Origin: an uncultured Cyclobacteriaceae bacterium | GTDB taxonomy: Bacteria > Bacteroidota > Bacteroidia > Cytophagales > Cyclobacteriaceae | Length of the DNA stretch: 33,257 nucleotides | Assembly (NCBI GenBank): GCA_937958005.1 | Contig: CALGOB010000018.1 | Location: 1-33,257, forward strand | Direction: 5' to 3' | Part shown: positions 17,717-26,325 of the stretch, piece by piece | Numbering within the stretch: the stretch's first letter is position 1 | How the letters are laid out: every line of letters begins with the position of its first letter | The notes under the pieces: generated by a model | Told to the model about the DNA's origin: nothing | Databases searched by the model: none | The model's input: the letters and a program-made list of their open reading frames with translations, nothing else | Position numbers and translations under genes: made by a program

Positions 17717-18157
17717 TTATCCTTCTGTATCTCCTTCTACAGGAGGCATTAATACTGAAGTTACAATTTTAACTCTCTCTGGGTTATTACTAGCATTTGA
17801 AATTACAGTAATTACCTTATTCTGTCTTCCTCTTTTACCTCTACTATTAAAAACTACTTTCAACTCACCTTTTTCACCTGGCTTAATAGCAGTTCTAGGC
17901 CATTGTGGTGCAGTGCAACCACAAGTAGTTTGTACGTTCGAAATAATCAACGGTTTGTTTCCTGTATTTTCAAACTGAAAAACATGCTCAACTTTATCTC
18001 CTTGTGTGATTTCGCCAAAATCAAATGCTGATTCTGAAAAGGCTATATAAGGACCATCTAAAGAAATTTTAGGTGCTTCTGTAGGTGCTTTTGATTCTTG
18101 TGCAATAACAAGACTGACGGTAAGGAAAAATGAAAGTAATAATACTAATTTTTTCAT
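17717..18157 (-). CDS. DUF1573 domain exported protein
   Basis: 146 residues with signal peptide (MKKLVLLLSFFLTVSLVIAQ). The mature domain is an Ig-like DUF1573 fold: FDFGEITQGDKVEHVFQFENTGNKPLIISNVQTTCGCTAPQWP, split here at the conserved TTCGCTAP with Cys79 and Cys81, followed by PGEKGELKVVFNSRGKRG. Such proteins are very common in Bacteroidota and of unknown function, exported to the periplasm. It is monocistronic, ending against the bidirectional terminator. Confidence 0.9.
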   Translation of the reverse strand: MKKLVLLLSFFLTVSLVIAQESKAPTEAPKISLDGPYIAFSESAFDFGEITQGDKVEHVFQFENTGNKPLIISNVQTTCGCTAPQWPRTAIKPGEKGELKVVFNSRGKRGRQNKVITVISNASNNPERVKIVTSVLMPPVEGDTEG

Positions 18158-18202
18158 ATCAACTAAATATTCTATTTCAATTATAAATTTAAACTTATAT
18201 TA

Positions 18203-18234
18203 CAAAGTAACCAAACAATATGCCAATTTGCCAA
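18203..18234 (-). promoter_or_regulatory. Candidate promoter for the DUF1573 gene
   Basis: On the minus strand TTG, a 21-bp spacer, then TTACTTTG (one mismatch to TAnnTTTG), about 46 bp before the DUF1573 start. It overlaps the start of the divergent NUDIX gene. Confidence 0.35.
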
Positions 18235-18743
18235 AAGATCAAATAGTTTCTTCTACTTACGGAAATAAAGTAAGAGTAAGAGTTTGTGGAATACTTTTAC
18301 AGGATAATCAATTACTGTTAGCCAAACATAAGCCTTTTGGGCCTGCTGGAGAACTTTGGATTCCTCCAGGTGGAGGGATGAACTATGGACAACATGCTAA
18401 ACAAAACTTAGTCAGGGAATTCATTGAAGAAACCAACTTAGAAATAGAGGTTGGCAAATTACTTTTTACCAATGAAACAATCCATCCACCCTTTCATAGC
18501 ATAGAACTATTCTATTTGATAAACCAATTCAAAGGGCAGTTAAAACTGGGAATAGACCCGGAAATGGCCATTGATGAACAAATTTTAAATGAAGTCAAAT
18601 TCATGAGTGAAGAAGAAATTAATTCAATCCCAATAGAAATGTTACATTATGTTTTCAAATTCTTAAAAAATAAGGATGGATTAATTAGTTTTGATGCTTT
18701 ATTGAAAATGGGTGAGACCTATATTTTAGATCAAATAATTTAA
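18228..18743 (+). CDS. NUDIX hydrolase-like protein, TTG start
   Basis: 171 residues starting at TTG. No in-frame ATG exists before Met51 inside the NUDIX box, and the nearby ATG at 18220 is in another frame and stops after eight codons. The NUDIX region PPGGGMNYGQ...REFIEETNL (47-71) keeps the metal-binding REFIEE, but the first Glu of the box is Gln55 and the usual Gly before the last hydrophobic residue is Asn70. Two-substitution boxes occur in some active family members, so activity is likely but the substrate is unknown. It is divergent from the DUF1573 gene. Confidence 0.75.
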   Translation: MPKDQIVSSTYGNKVRVRVCGILLQDNQLLLAKHKPFGPAGELWIPPGGGMNYGQHAKQNLVREFIEETNLEIEVGKLLFTNETIHPPFHSIELFYLINQFKGQLKLGIDPEMAIDEQILNEVKFMSEEEINSIPIEMLHYVFKFLKNKDGLISFDALLKMGETYILDQII

Positions 18744-18991
18744 TCTAAAATAATTGTGACTTTATCCTATTGAATGGGTTATTAGATTGTGACTAAGAAG
18801 AAAAATACATAACATAAACCAATAAACCTTATTTATACAATTAGTTTTTTAATTGTTTATTGTTTATTTATGATTTTAACTCACTAGTTATCAATTGATT
18901 ATATTCTTGCGCTGTAATTTACACGAATTATGTGTGACAAGCATTGTATCAAATTTTTAAAATATTTATTATTGCATAAAATAAATTAATA

Positions 18992-19597
18992 ATGAACGTA
19001 GTATCGAAGGCTTTTACTGTAGTTTTTATCATTGTATCCCTTGGGTTATCATGGAAACTCTTCAGTTCTATCAAAACTAGTATTGATGTTGAAGAACAAA
19101 TTCAATTTCAAGAAGGTAGAATAGTTGATAAATTAGTAATGATCAGGGCTGCACAAGAAGCTTACCAAACTGTTAATGGTCAGTACACAAGTGATTGGAA
19201 CAATTTGATATCCTTTATTGATACAGGAAGATTTTATATTATCGATAAGAAAGAGACTATTATCTCTCTTGATTATGGAGCGGATAGCATTTATGTGGAA
19301 TATGATACTCTCGGAACTAAGTTAGTTCTGGATTCAATTTTCTCTAAATCGAAATTCCCAGATTTTGATCTTCAAAAATTAGCTAATGTACCAGTTACTG
19401 CAGAAGGCTGGGAAAATGTTAAATTTAACATGTGGGCTGATAAAATCACGAAGAGTGGTGTTCAAGTAGATGTAGTTGAGGTTTGGAATCCTAAACCTTT
19501 TGATAAAAATAGAACTGAAGATAATGAAAGAAGCAATAGAAGGCCATTAAGATTTGGTTCAAGAACAAGTGTTTCTACGGCAGGTAACTGGGAATAA
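18992..19597 (+). CDS. Single-pass exported/pilin-like protein upstream of DUF3822
   Basis: 201 residues. One N-terminal membrane segment (~8-26), then a helix with VDKLVMIRAAQEAYQTVNGQYTSDWNNLISFI, the layout of type IV pilin-like or PulG-like minor proteins, although no prepilin peptidase site is visible. The C-terminus is basic and Ser/Arg-rich. It lies 6 bp before the DUF3822 gene, and coaD follows, so they form a three-gene transcription unit. The 248-bp gap upstream is AT-rich and holds its promoter, which I could not place confidently. Function is unknown. Confidence 0.7.
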   Translation: MNVVSKAFTVVFIIVSLGLSWKLFSSIKTSIDVEEQIQFQEGRIVDKLVMIRAAQEAYQTVNGQYTSDWNNLISFIDTGRFYIIDKKETIISLDYGADSIYVEYDTLGTKLVLDSIFSKSKFPDFDLQKLANVPVTAEGWENVKFNMWADKITKSGVQVDVVEVWNPKPFDKNRTEDNERSNRRPLRFGSRTSVSTAGNWE

Positions 19598-19603
19598 TAG
19601 ACA

Positions 19604-20494
19604 TTGAGTACTGTAAAGACATCCTCTTTCAAATTAGTTAAAAAGATTAAAGACGCGAAATTCGACGTTGATAATCTTCAGAACTATGCATTGTCCCTAC
19701 AAATAGGGATAAGAGATTTTCAATTTTGTATTACGGATACAAAAGAAAACAAATGTCTTCTCCTAGAAGACTATAGATTAGAGGATGTTACTACAGTAAA
19801 TTCTAGGCTAAAAGCTATCCAGTCACTATTTGATAATCATCATTTATTATTAGCTGGATTTTGGAATAGTATAAAGCTATCCCTTAAGACTCATAAGTTT
19901 TCTCTAGTCCCAGCACAGCATTTCATAAAAGATGCAGCACAAGATTACTTGGTAATCAATAGTGAAATAAAACCTAGTGTTGAAGAAATCTATTATTACA
20001 AACATATTTCATCTGATGCAGTAAATGTATTTGCCGCTGATATCAAGTTGATAAAATGGATTCAGTCATTATATCCGAAGAAGAAAATACAGTTAATTCA
20101 GCAAGGAAGTGCACTCATTGAAGGAATCATTAGATATGATGACCACACACATGAGAAAACTATGTTCTGTCATGTAGATAGAGGGATAATACACATCATT
20201 GTCACTAAAGATCAAAAATTAATTTACTACAATCAATTTGCGGTTAGGAAGAGTAATGATTACTTAAAATATATAATGCTCGTATTTAGGGAGTTAAGAC
20301 TTAATCAGAAAGAAGAAAAACTACTTATTTGGGGCAATATAAAACATCATTCCCCTCATATCGAACTAATAAAGAAGTACATACGAAATGTATCATTTGG
20401 CAGCAAACCCTCCTATTTGTCATTTGGATATCAATTTGATGAAATCATGGATCATCAATATTTTGATGTTTTCAGTATCTTTTTGTGCGATTAA
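19604..20494 (+). CDS. DUF3822 family protein, TTG start
   Basis: 296 residues beginning at TTG 19604; a stop lies two codons upstream in frame, and the first in-frame ATG is far downstream, so TTG is the only sensible start. The pattern NYALSLQIGIRDFQFCITD at the start, HFIKDAAQDYL mid-protein and EKTMFCHVDRGIIHIIVTKDQKLIYYNQF later fit DUF3822, an actin-like (ASKHA) fold family of Bacteroidota. Its genes usually sit next to coaD, as here; the rsmD gene that often accompanies them is absent. Stop and next start are directly adjacent. Confidence 0.8.
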   Translation: MSTVKTSSFKLVKKIKDAKFDVDNLQNYALSLQIGIRDFQFCITDTKENKCLLLEDYRLEDVTTVNSRLKAIQSLFDNHHLLLAGFWNSIKLSLKTHKFSLVPAQHFIKDAAQDYLVINSEIKPSVEEIYYYKHISSDAVNVFAADIKLIKWIQSLYPKKKIQLIQQGSALIEGIIRYDDHTHEKTMFCHVDRGIIHIIVTKDQKLIYYNQFAVRKSNDYLKYIMLVFRELRLNQKEEKLLIWGNIKHHSPHIELIKKYIRNVSFGSKPSYLSFGYQFDEIMDHQYFDVFSIFLCD

Positions 20495-20959
20495 ATGAAA
20501 AGAATAGCTATTTTCCCAGGATCTTTTGACCCATTTACTAAAGGCCATGAAGACATAGTTAATAGAAGTCTTGCAATGTTTGACGAAGTAATTATTGCAA
20601 TAGGATTCAACTCACAAAAAAACAAACGATACTTCGACATTGATTTTATGGTTGACAAAATTGAAAAGGTTTTTTTGAAAAATTCCAAAGTAAAGATTGT
20701 TGTCTATAATGAATTAACAGCAAATTTCGCTAAGAAATACAACGCTACTGCATTGGTAAGAGGATTAAGGAATACAACTGATTTTGAGTATGAAAATAGC
20801 ATTTCTCAAATAAATGCTCATTTAAACCCTGAATTAGAATCTGTTTTCTTAATAACAAATCCTTCTTATGCCTCTGTAAGTTCTTCTATTATAAGAGAAG
20901 TACATCGATATGGTGGTGATGTATTGGATTTCTTACCCTATGACCTAAATGATCAATAA
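20495..20959 (+). CDS. coaD: Phosphopantetheine adenylyltransferase
   Basis: 154 residues. Catalyses the fourth step of coenzyme A synthesis, transferring AMP from ATP to 4'-phosphopantetheine. The nucleotidyltransferase signature PGSFDPFTKGHEDIV has the TxGH motif at 15-18 (His18 binds ATP), and the C-terminal ATP-contact motif ASVSSSIIREV is intact, as is LVRGLRNTTDFEYE. The length is a little short of the usual ~160. It starts on the base after the DUF3822 stop. A copy of the interspersed repeat begins 9 bp after its stop. Confidence 0.97.
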   Translation: MKRIAIFPGSFDPFTKGHEDIVNRSLAMFDEVIIAIGFNSQKNKRYFDIDFMVDKIEKVFLKNSKVKIVVYNELTANFAKKYNATALVRGLRNTTDFEYENSISQINAHLNPELESVFLITNPSYASVSSSIIREVHRYGGDVLDFLPYDLNDQ

Positions 20960-20967
20960 ACTAAGGT

Positions 20968-21068
20968 CAATGAACCAACCCCGACCCAAGGGTACGGGGT
21001 ATCTATGGGCAATAATTTAATGATCGACTCAAGAGTCGGAGAATTAATATCCCTTAGGGATTAAAAAA
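20968..21068 (+). repeat. Interspersed ~100-bp repeat, copy B
   Basis: The shortest and apparently intact copy. It contains three hairpins: CCCCGACCC/GGGTACGGGG (20979-20999, one bulged A), CGACTC-AA-GAGTCG (21025-21038) and ATCCC-TTA-GGGAT (21049-21061), and ends in an A run. It lies in a convergent gap between coaD and a NUDIX gene, where it could end transcription. Confidence 0.85.
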
Positions 21069-21121
21069 GTAATTTTCCTTCATCCTAACCGTTAAAATCA
21101 AGTAGTATCCAAGCTGTTGTT

Positions 21122-21793
21122 TTACATTTTGTTATACTCTTGTATTACATACCTTATTGTACGGTAACTATCATATAAAGCTCTCCTCACAGCATCAGTA
21201 TCCATCCATTGAACATCTTGAATATCCTCTTCTATTTGAGGCTGCATATTCGTATCACTGACACACTTCATTCTATACCAATGCGTCTTTTTGAGTACAT
21301 ATTTTTTACTTCTAGTATATGTATGCCAAGTACTACAAATTTTCTCTCCTAAAATAACCGTAACACCAGTCTCTTCAACCACTTCTCTAACAGCTGCTTC
21401 TTTGGGAGACTCCCCTTTATCCAATTTACCTTTAGGTAAATCCCATTTACCAAGCCGATGAATCAATAATATATCATCTATTTTTTCAATTACACCACCC
21501 GCTGCTTTCACTATGTGAAATACTTTCTTGATATATTTTTTAACATGTTTAACATCTTCTACTTCTATTGTTACACTATCAACTTGTTTAAGTTTATGAT
21601 CAGTCATCAATTCAAATAAATCCTTGACCAATTCTTTAGAAGCATTATTAATGAGTACATCATCTATCATTTGGATGTTCCCTTTGTTAATGGATTGCCT
21701 TCTTCCATCTATAATAGTAGCGTACCAAGAAGAATCTCTTAGATCTTCCATTCTACAAATAATTACTGGGATATCATTGATAAATAATTTCAT
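21122..21793 (-). CDS. NUDIX hydrolase with N-terminal extension
   Basis: 223 residues. The C-terminal half is a canonical NUDIX domain: GKLDKGESPKEAAVREVVEE with Gly122, Glu128, Arg136, Glu137, Glu140 and Glu141 in the standard spacing, preceded by WDLPK. Such enzymes hydrolyse nucleoside diphosphates linked to another group; the exact substrate is not readable. The first ~95 residues (MKLFINDIPVIICRMEDL...) are a separate region shared with Bacteroidota relatives. It is divergent from pyrE, with a 232-bp AT-rich gap in which I see no clear regulatory element. Confidence 0.9.
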   Translation of the reverse strand: MKLFINDIPVIICRMEDLRDSSWYATIIDGRRQSINKGNIQMIDDVLINNASKELVKDLFELMTDHKLKQVDSVTIEVEDVKHVKKYIKKVFHIVKAAGGVIEKIDDILLIHRLGKWDLPKGKLDKGESPKEAAVREVVEETGVTVILGEKICSTWHTYTRSKKYVLKKTHWYRMKCVSDTNMQPQIEEDIQDVQWMDTDAVRRALYDSYRTIRYVIQEYNKM

Positions 21794-22025
21794 CTTGGGT
21801 TGAAATAAGTACTCAATTAATTATTTACTTCATTATATTATCTATTCATAAATTGAAGAATAAATAATAAAATAAGTTTAATAACGTAACTATCACATGA
21901 TAAATTTTAACTATTGAGGTTTATCAAATGACATTTTTTGCTTGAAGTGCTAATTCTTCTAATTTTATCTCAAACATAAGCTTTTTATTATTCATCTTTC
22001 ATGAATATTATCTTAATTTTACATC

Positions 22026-22676
22026 ATGTCAATAAGGATAATAAACGAAGATATTGCAAATGAAATTTCGGCTAAACTTCTGGAAATTTCGGCTATAAAA
22101 CTAAGTATAAATAAACCCTTTAAATGGAGTTCAGGATGGAACTCCCCTATCTATTGTGATAATCGGTTATCTTTATCTTATCCTGAACTAAGGACCAAGA
22201 TCAAAGAGTATTTATCACTGGGTATAAAAGGATATTTCTCCGATGTAGATGTTATTGCTGGTGTTGCTACAGCTGGTATTCCTCAAGGAGCTTTAGTAGC
22301 CGATGAATTAGGGCTGCCATTCATCTATGTAAGGTCTAAACCAAAAGGGCATGGTATGGAGAATATGATAGAGGGGACCGTTCAAAAAGGACAAAAAATT
22401 GTTTTAGTAGAAGATTTAATTTCAACTGGAGGCAGTTCTTTAAAAGCTGCTGAAGCTTTAAAAAAAGAAGGTTGTGAAGTATTGGGGATTGCAGCTATCT
22501 TCACCTATGGTTTTGATATGGCTGAGAAAAATTTCAGGAATGCTAGTGTTTCTGGAATTTGTTTGAGTCATTACAACGCACTCATTGAGCAAGCTATTGA
22601 TAAAGATTATGTCAAAGAGAGTGAAAAAATCTCCCTAGAATCTTGGAGAGAAAACCCAAGTAACTGGAATCAATAA
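22026..22676 (+). CDS. pyrE: Orotate phosphoribosyltransferase
   Basis: 216 residues, complete. Converts orotate and PRPP to orotidine 5'-phosphate in de novo UMP synthesis. The PRPP-binding motif VLVEDLISTGGSSLKAAE is present, with the substrate loop VRSKPKGHGMENMIEG and the N-terminal FKWSSGWNSPIYCDNR typical of OPRTs. It is followed after 2 bp by the stop of a minus-strand gene (convergent), with no hairpin between them. Confidence 0.97.
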   Translation: MSIRIINEDIANEISAKLLEISAIKLSINKPFKWSSGWNSPIYCDNRLSLSYPELRTKIKEYLSLGIKGYFSDVDVIAGVATAGIPQGALVADELGLPFIYVRSKPKGHGMENMIEGTVQKGQKIVLVEDLISTGGSSLKAAEALKKEGCEVLGIAAIFTYGFDMAEKNFRNASVSGICLSHYNALIEQAIDKDYVKESEKISLESWRENPSNWNQ

Positions 22677-22678
22677 CC

Positions 22679-23446
22679 TTAATTAGATAAATGATATCTT
22701 TCTTCTATTCCTAAGCCAAAAAGAGCAAAATCGTACTTTACAGGGTCTTCTGAATCTAGTGCAGACAAATTATGAGTAAGTTCTAGAGCAGTTGACCAAT
22801 CTGTTTGTTTCCTAGTAATTAACCCTAACCTTCTAGCAACACGATCTACATGCAAATCACAAGGGCAAACTAACTCTGAGCTTTTAATTCTTTTCCATAG
22901 GCCAAAATCAACCCCTTCATTATCTGATCTTACCATCCATCTTAAATACATATTAAGTCGTTTACAAGCTGATTTCCTCAATGGTGTAGCAATATGTTTT
23001 TTTGTTCTATGAGGTGAGTCATCTAAGGAAAAAAAATACTCATGGAAGTTTATAAGTTTACTTTCCATCCCATCTACCTTACCCAATATAAAAGCATCTT
23101 CAAGTGAGGAATAGGTACTATAATGTGATTTCAAAAATTCGATAAAGTAGAGTAAATCAATTTCATTAAAAGTCCTGTGCTTAAACCCCAATAGGCGTTT
23201 TAAATCACTTTCTTCGTGTTGCGTGACAAATTCAAATGGTGAATTATCCATTAATTCAAAAAGCAGTTTACACTTATTAATAATCGTCTTTCGCTGACCC
23301 CATGCTAACACAGCTGCAAACAAACCCGTTATTTCTATATCTTGTTTAAGTTGGTAAGAGTGAGGAATGATAATAGGATCTTCTTTTATAAAAGAAGGCC
23401 TATTATACTCAGATACTTTTTGATCAAGGAATGATTTTAGATCCAA
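22679..23446 (-). CDS. TIGR02757 (DUF2400) family protein, TTG start
   Basis: 255 residues. The start is TTG directly after the TAA of the LysM gene; no in-frame ATG appears until residue ~66, so TTG is chosen. Family features include GLFAAVLAWGQRKTIINKC, the RMYLRWMVR-like LNMYLRWMVRSDNEGVDFGLW block, and CPCDLHVDRVARRLGLI. The family is widespread in bacteria with unknown function; related to helix-hairpin-helix folds by inference only. It is translationally coupled to the LysM gene. Confidence 0.88.
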   Translation of the reverse strand: MDLKSFLDQKVSEYNRPSFIKEDPIIIPHSYQLKQDIEITGLFAAVLAWGQRKTIINKCKLLFELMDNSPFEFVTQHEESDLKRLLGFKHRTFNEIDLLYFIEFLKSHYSTYSSLEDAFILGKVDGMESKLINFHEYFFSLDDSPHRTKKHIATPLRKSACKRLNMYLRWMVRSDNEGVDFGLWKRIKSSELVCPCDLHVDRVARRLGLITRKQTDWSTALELTHNLSALDSEDPVKYDFALFGLGIEERYHLSN

Positions 23447-24577
23447 TTATTCTGGAATATATGATATTTCAACGGGAAACCTTGCATCCACGGCTCCTAA
23501 TCTTCTATAAGCAACACTGGATAACCTAAGCAACACATTTTCATTATTGCCTGTATCTGGTAGTTCACCGATTACTCTCACAAATATACTTTGACTATTA
23601 ATCAGATTTTTCACTTGGATAATGGTCCCTGTAGGTAATGCTCTATGAAGACATAAATATTTTTTGGATTTAGGAGAGTTGGCAATTTCCATAGCAACTC
23701 CCTCCTCGTAAACTTTTTCAAATTGATTTTCAGCAGCGCCAACAGTTTTAGTAAAGGTTTGGGTGCGAATATTAGTAGAATCAATTGGTACATCTTTAAC
23801 AACAACTGGCTTATTGGTATCAATTGTGCTTTTAATCGGTACACCATCCCCCTTACCAGAGTTTATAACAAAATCTTTTTTAGTTTCTTTGTTAGTTCTT
23901 GGGTTTTCTTGTTTCACATCACTGATAATCAAGACCTGACCTATGGATAAAACACTATTTTCTAAATGATTCCTTTTCATCAAATCATTTTGAGAAATAT
24001 TATATTTTTTAGAAATAGAAAATAAATTATCTCCTTTAATGACTGTATGTTTTAAAGCAGGGTTATTTAAGGCATTACCCTCAAGGCTCACTTCTTTTTG
24101 ATTTTCAGCTTCAGCTGTCTCCTCAATTGTATTTTTTGCTTCCTTTTTCCCTGAGACAACTAATTCTTGGCCTACCTTTACATTATCTGATAGAAGGTTA
24201 TTCCATTTTTTTACATCATAGATATTTAACCCATAAATATGTGAAATGGCGTAAAGTGTTTCACCAGCTTTTACTTTATGAACAGTTTTGGTAATGGGTA
24301 CATTAAGCTCTTCTTTCTTTTCAAAAGGGATCTCTAAAATCTGTCCCAAATCAATAGAGTATCCCTCAAGTTGATTAATTTCAGCAATCTTTGCTAAATC
24401 CGAAGAGTACCTTCTACTTAAAGAAAATAAGGTCTCTCCAGCATCAACTCTATGTATAATGTATAATCCATCAGCTTTACGTTCCATCCTTAAGGAATCC
24501 GTAACAGATGAAAATCCATTAGAAATGAAAATAGTAATTAAAGAGATCGTTAACAAAAAACTTCTAAAAAGTCCCAT
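23447..24577 (-). CDS. LysM-repeat protein with C-terminal double-psi-barrel-like domain
   Basis: 376 residues. Hydrophobic signal at ~5-24, then three LysM modules at ~38-84, 101-146 and 176-220, each with the pattern H-x-V-x-x-G-[DE]-[TN]-L. LysM binds N-acetylglucosamine-containing peptidoglycan. A Lys/Thr-rich linker leads to ~285-376, with EEGVAMEIANSPKSKKYLCL, ALPTGTIIQVKNL, VRVIGELPDTGN and LLRLSSVAYRRLGAV, resembling the RlpA-like double-psi barrel. The canonical DRGP catalytic-site motif is not visible, so it may bind rather than cut glycan. It lies upstream of and coupled to the TIGR02757 gene, under a well-matched promoter. Confidence 0.85.
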   Translation of the reverse strand: MGLFRSFLLTISLITIFISNGFSSVTDSLRMERKADGLYIIHRVDAGETLFSLSRRYSSDLAKIAEINQLEGYSIDLGQILEIPFEKKEELNVPITKTVHKVKAGETLYAISHIYGLNIYDVKKWNNLLSDNVKVGQELVVSGKKEAKNTIEETAEAENQKEVSLEGNALNNPALKHTVIKGDNLFSISKKYNISQNDLMKRNHLENSVLSIGQVLIISDVKQENPRTNKETKKDFVINSGKGDGVPIKSTIDTNKPVVVKDVPIDSTNIRTQTFTKTVGAAENQFEKVYEEGVAMEIANSPKSKKYLCLHRALPTGTIIQVKNLINSQSIFVRVIGELPDTGNNENVLLRLSSVAYRRLGAVDARFPVEISYIPE

Positions 24578-24951
24578 AAACCAATTCTATGTTTTCTAGC
24601 AGGCGAAATAAAAGCCGGGCTTCAAAAATAACACTAACATATTTGCTATCAAATCTAAATCATAAGGATTCCACCAAAATTAATAAAATAATATTTTACT
24701 ATACACAAATTAAGTGTCATTTGGTTTTATAATGGATTCCTATCTATAATATTGTTCCAAACACTAAAAATCGCATGAATAAATATTTGACCTGGCATCA
24801 TTTATCAAATTTCGCACATTATGAATAGCATTTCTTAATTTGTATGATCACTTTATAAAACATACATTCACATTTCTTCTCCACATTAACAGGATGAGTT
24901 TTCAATTTTTATGCTAATTAACAAATTGTGAGTTAATTTACAGGTTATAAC
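24578..24951. other. Divergent intergenic region (374 bp)
   Basis: AT-rich DNA between the LysM gene and nfeD. The left part carries the LysM promoter. No convincing plus-strand promoter or RNA gene was identified in the rest; the nearest TTTG on the plus strand has only TTAA before it. Confidence 0.6.
24623..24652 (-). promoter_or_regulatory. Promoter of the LysM gene (Bacteroidota type)
   Basis: On the minus strand TTG (24652-24650), a 19-bp spacer and TATTTTTG (24630-24623), a perfect fit to TTG-N19-21-TAnnTTTG. The expected transcription start is roughly 40 bp before the ATG. Confidence 0.65.
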
Positions 24952-26325
24952 ATGAAACATGCCATGACACATAAATATTTCACTTTCTTACTGGCCATCT
25001 TGATTTTCTCAGTTAACGTATTAATAGCGAAACAAACGGATGGCGAAAAGAAAAAAGTCTTCAAAATGGATATCAAAAGTGATATTGATCCGAGATCTAA
25101 TCGATACACCCAGTTAGCATTTGAAGAAGCAGAAAGGATTAATGCGGATTATGTAATTATTGAAATGGACACTTATGGAGGTGCGGTAGATGATGCGGAT
25201 GATATAAGAACTAGAGTCCTTAATTTTGAGAAACCTGTTTATGTGTTCATTAATAAAGATGCAGCTTCGGCTGGGGCATTAATTTCCATCGCATGCGACA
25301 GCATTTACATGACAGAAGGCGCTACCATTGGAGCCGCTACAGTAGTAACGGGAGAAGGTGTTGCCGCACCAGATAAGTACCAAAGTTACATGAGAAAAAA
25401 GATGCGCGCTACTGCCGAAGCAACAGGAAGAGACCCTCTTATTGCTGAAGCTATGGTAGATGAAAGAATAGTGATAGATAGTGTAATTCAGGATGGAAAA
25501 GTAATAACCTTCTCAACTTTAGAAGCAATTCAATATAAATACTGCGAAGCTCAAGTAAACGATATAGAAGAAATATTGGCAAGAACAGGGATTACCAATT
25601 ATGAAATGGTTTATTATGAAGAGTCCGCTACAGAAACTATCATTAGTTTCTTTTTGAACCCCTTTGTCAGCAGCATCTTAATTTTAATGATTATGGGTGG
25701 ATTATATTTTGAGTTACAAACACCTGGTGTCGGATTTCCGATACTGGCTGCCATCATAGGGCTTACACTTTACCTTACCCCTTATTATTTAAATGGTTTA
25801 GCTGAAAATTGGGAAGTTGCCTTATTTTTTATAGGCGTAGTATTAATTGCTCTTGAAATATTTGTCATACCAGGTTTTGGAGTAGCTGGAATATCTGGAT
25901 TAATCTTAATTATTGGGTCGTTGATATTAGTTACTCTCAACAACGATCTATTAGATTTTTCATTTGTGAAAGCTGATGAAATATTGATTACTAGCGCTGC
26001 CACCCTGGCAGGAGTTCTCGGCGGCATAATTGCAATCTTTATTGGTGCCCCTAAACTTGCTAACTCAAGGTTTTTTGATAAAGTAGCCCTGACTCATACG
26101 ATGGATAAGGAATCTGGCTACACATCTAATTTCAAAAAGATATCCTTGAAAGGAAAAAGAGGTGTTGCATTCACCATATTAAGACCTAGCGGAAAAGTTT
26201 TGATTGATGATGAAATTTATGACGCATTTGCCAGAAGCAATTACATAGAAAAAGACGCTATAATTGAAGTAATCAGTGAAGAAGGCACCTCTCTTAAAGT
26301 AAAGGAAGTTCAAGAAAATGTGTAA
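24952..26325 (+). CDS. nfeD: NfeD-family membrane serine protease
   Basis: 457 residues. N-terminal signal/anchor, then a ClpP/crotonase-fold serine protease domain (~35-205): DTYGGAVDDADDIRTRV, catalytic Ser106 in DAASAGALIS, and Lys149 or Lys150 in YMRKKMRA as the likely partner of a Ser/Lys dyad. Several membrane segments (~225-370) follow, and a C-terminal OB-fold NfeD domain (GKRGVAFTILRPSGKV...). This is the long NfeD1b class, usually paired with a stomatin/SPFH protein and linked to membrane proteostasis; no SPFH gene is adjacent here. Met1 or Met5 could be the start. It overlaps kdsB by 8 bp. Confidence 0.9.
   Translation: MKHAMTHKYFTFLLAILIFSVNVLIAKQTDGEKKKVFKMDIKSDIDPRSNRYTQLAFEEAERINADYVIIEMDTYGGAVDDADDIRTRVLNFEKPVYVFINKDAASAGALISIACDSIYMTEGATIGAATVVTGEGVAAPDKYQSYMRKKMRATAEATGRDPLIAEAMVDERIVIDSVIQDGKVITFSTLEAIQYKYCEAQVNDIEEILARTGITNYEMVYYEESATETIISFFLNPFVSSILILMIMGGLYFELQTPGVGFPILAAIIGLTLYLTPYYLNGLAENWEVALFFIGVVLIALEIFVIPGFGVAGISGLILIIGSLILVTLNNDLLDFSFVKADEILITSAATLAGVLGGIIAIFIGAPKLANSRFFDKVALTHTMDKESGYTSNFKKISLKGKRGVAFTILRPSGKVLIDDEIYDAFARSNYIEKDAIIEVISEEGTSLKVKEVQENV

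Noticed and set aside
21794-22025. Search for a promoter or riboswitch upstream of pyrE
   Set aside because: No TAnnTTTG box at a suitable distance and no clear structured leader; only AT-rich DNA.
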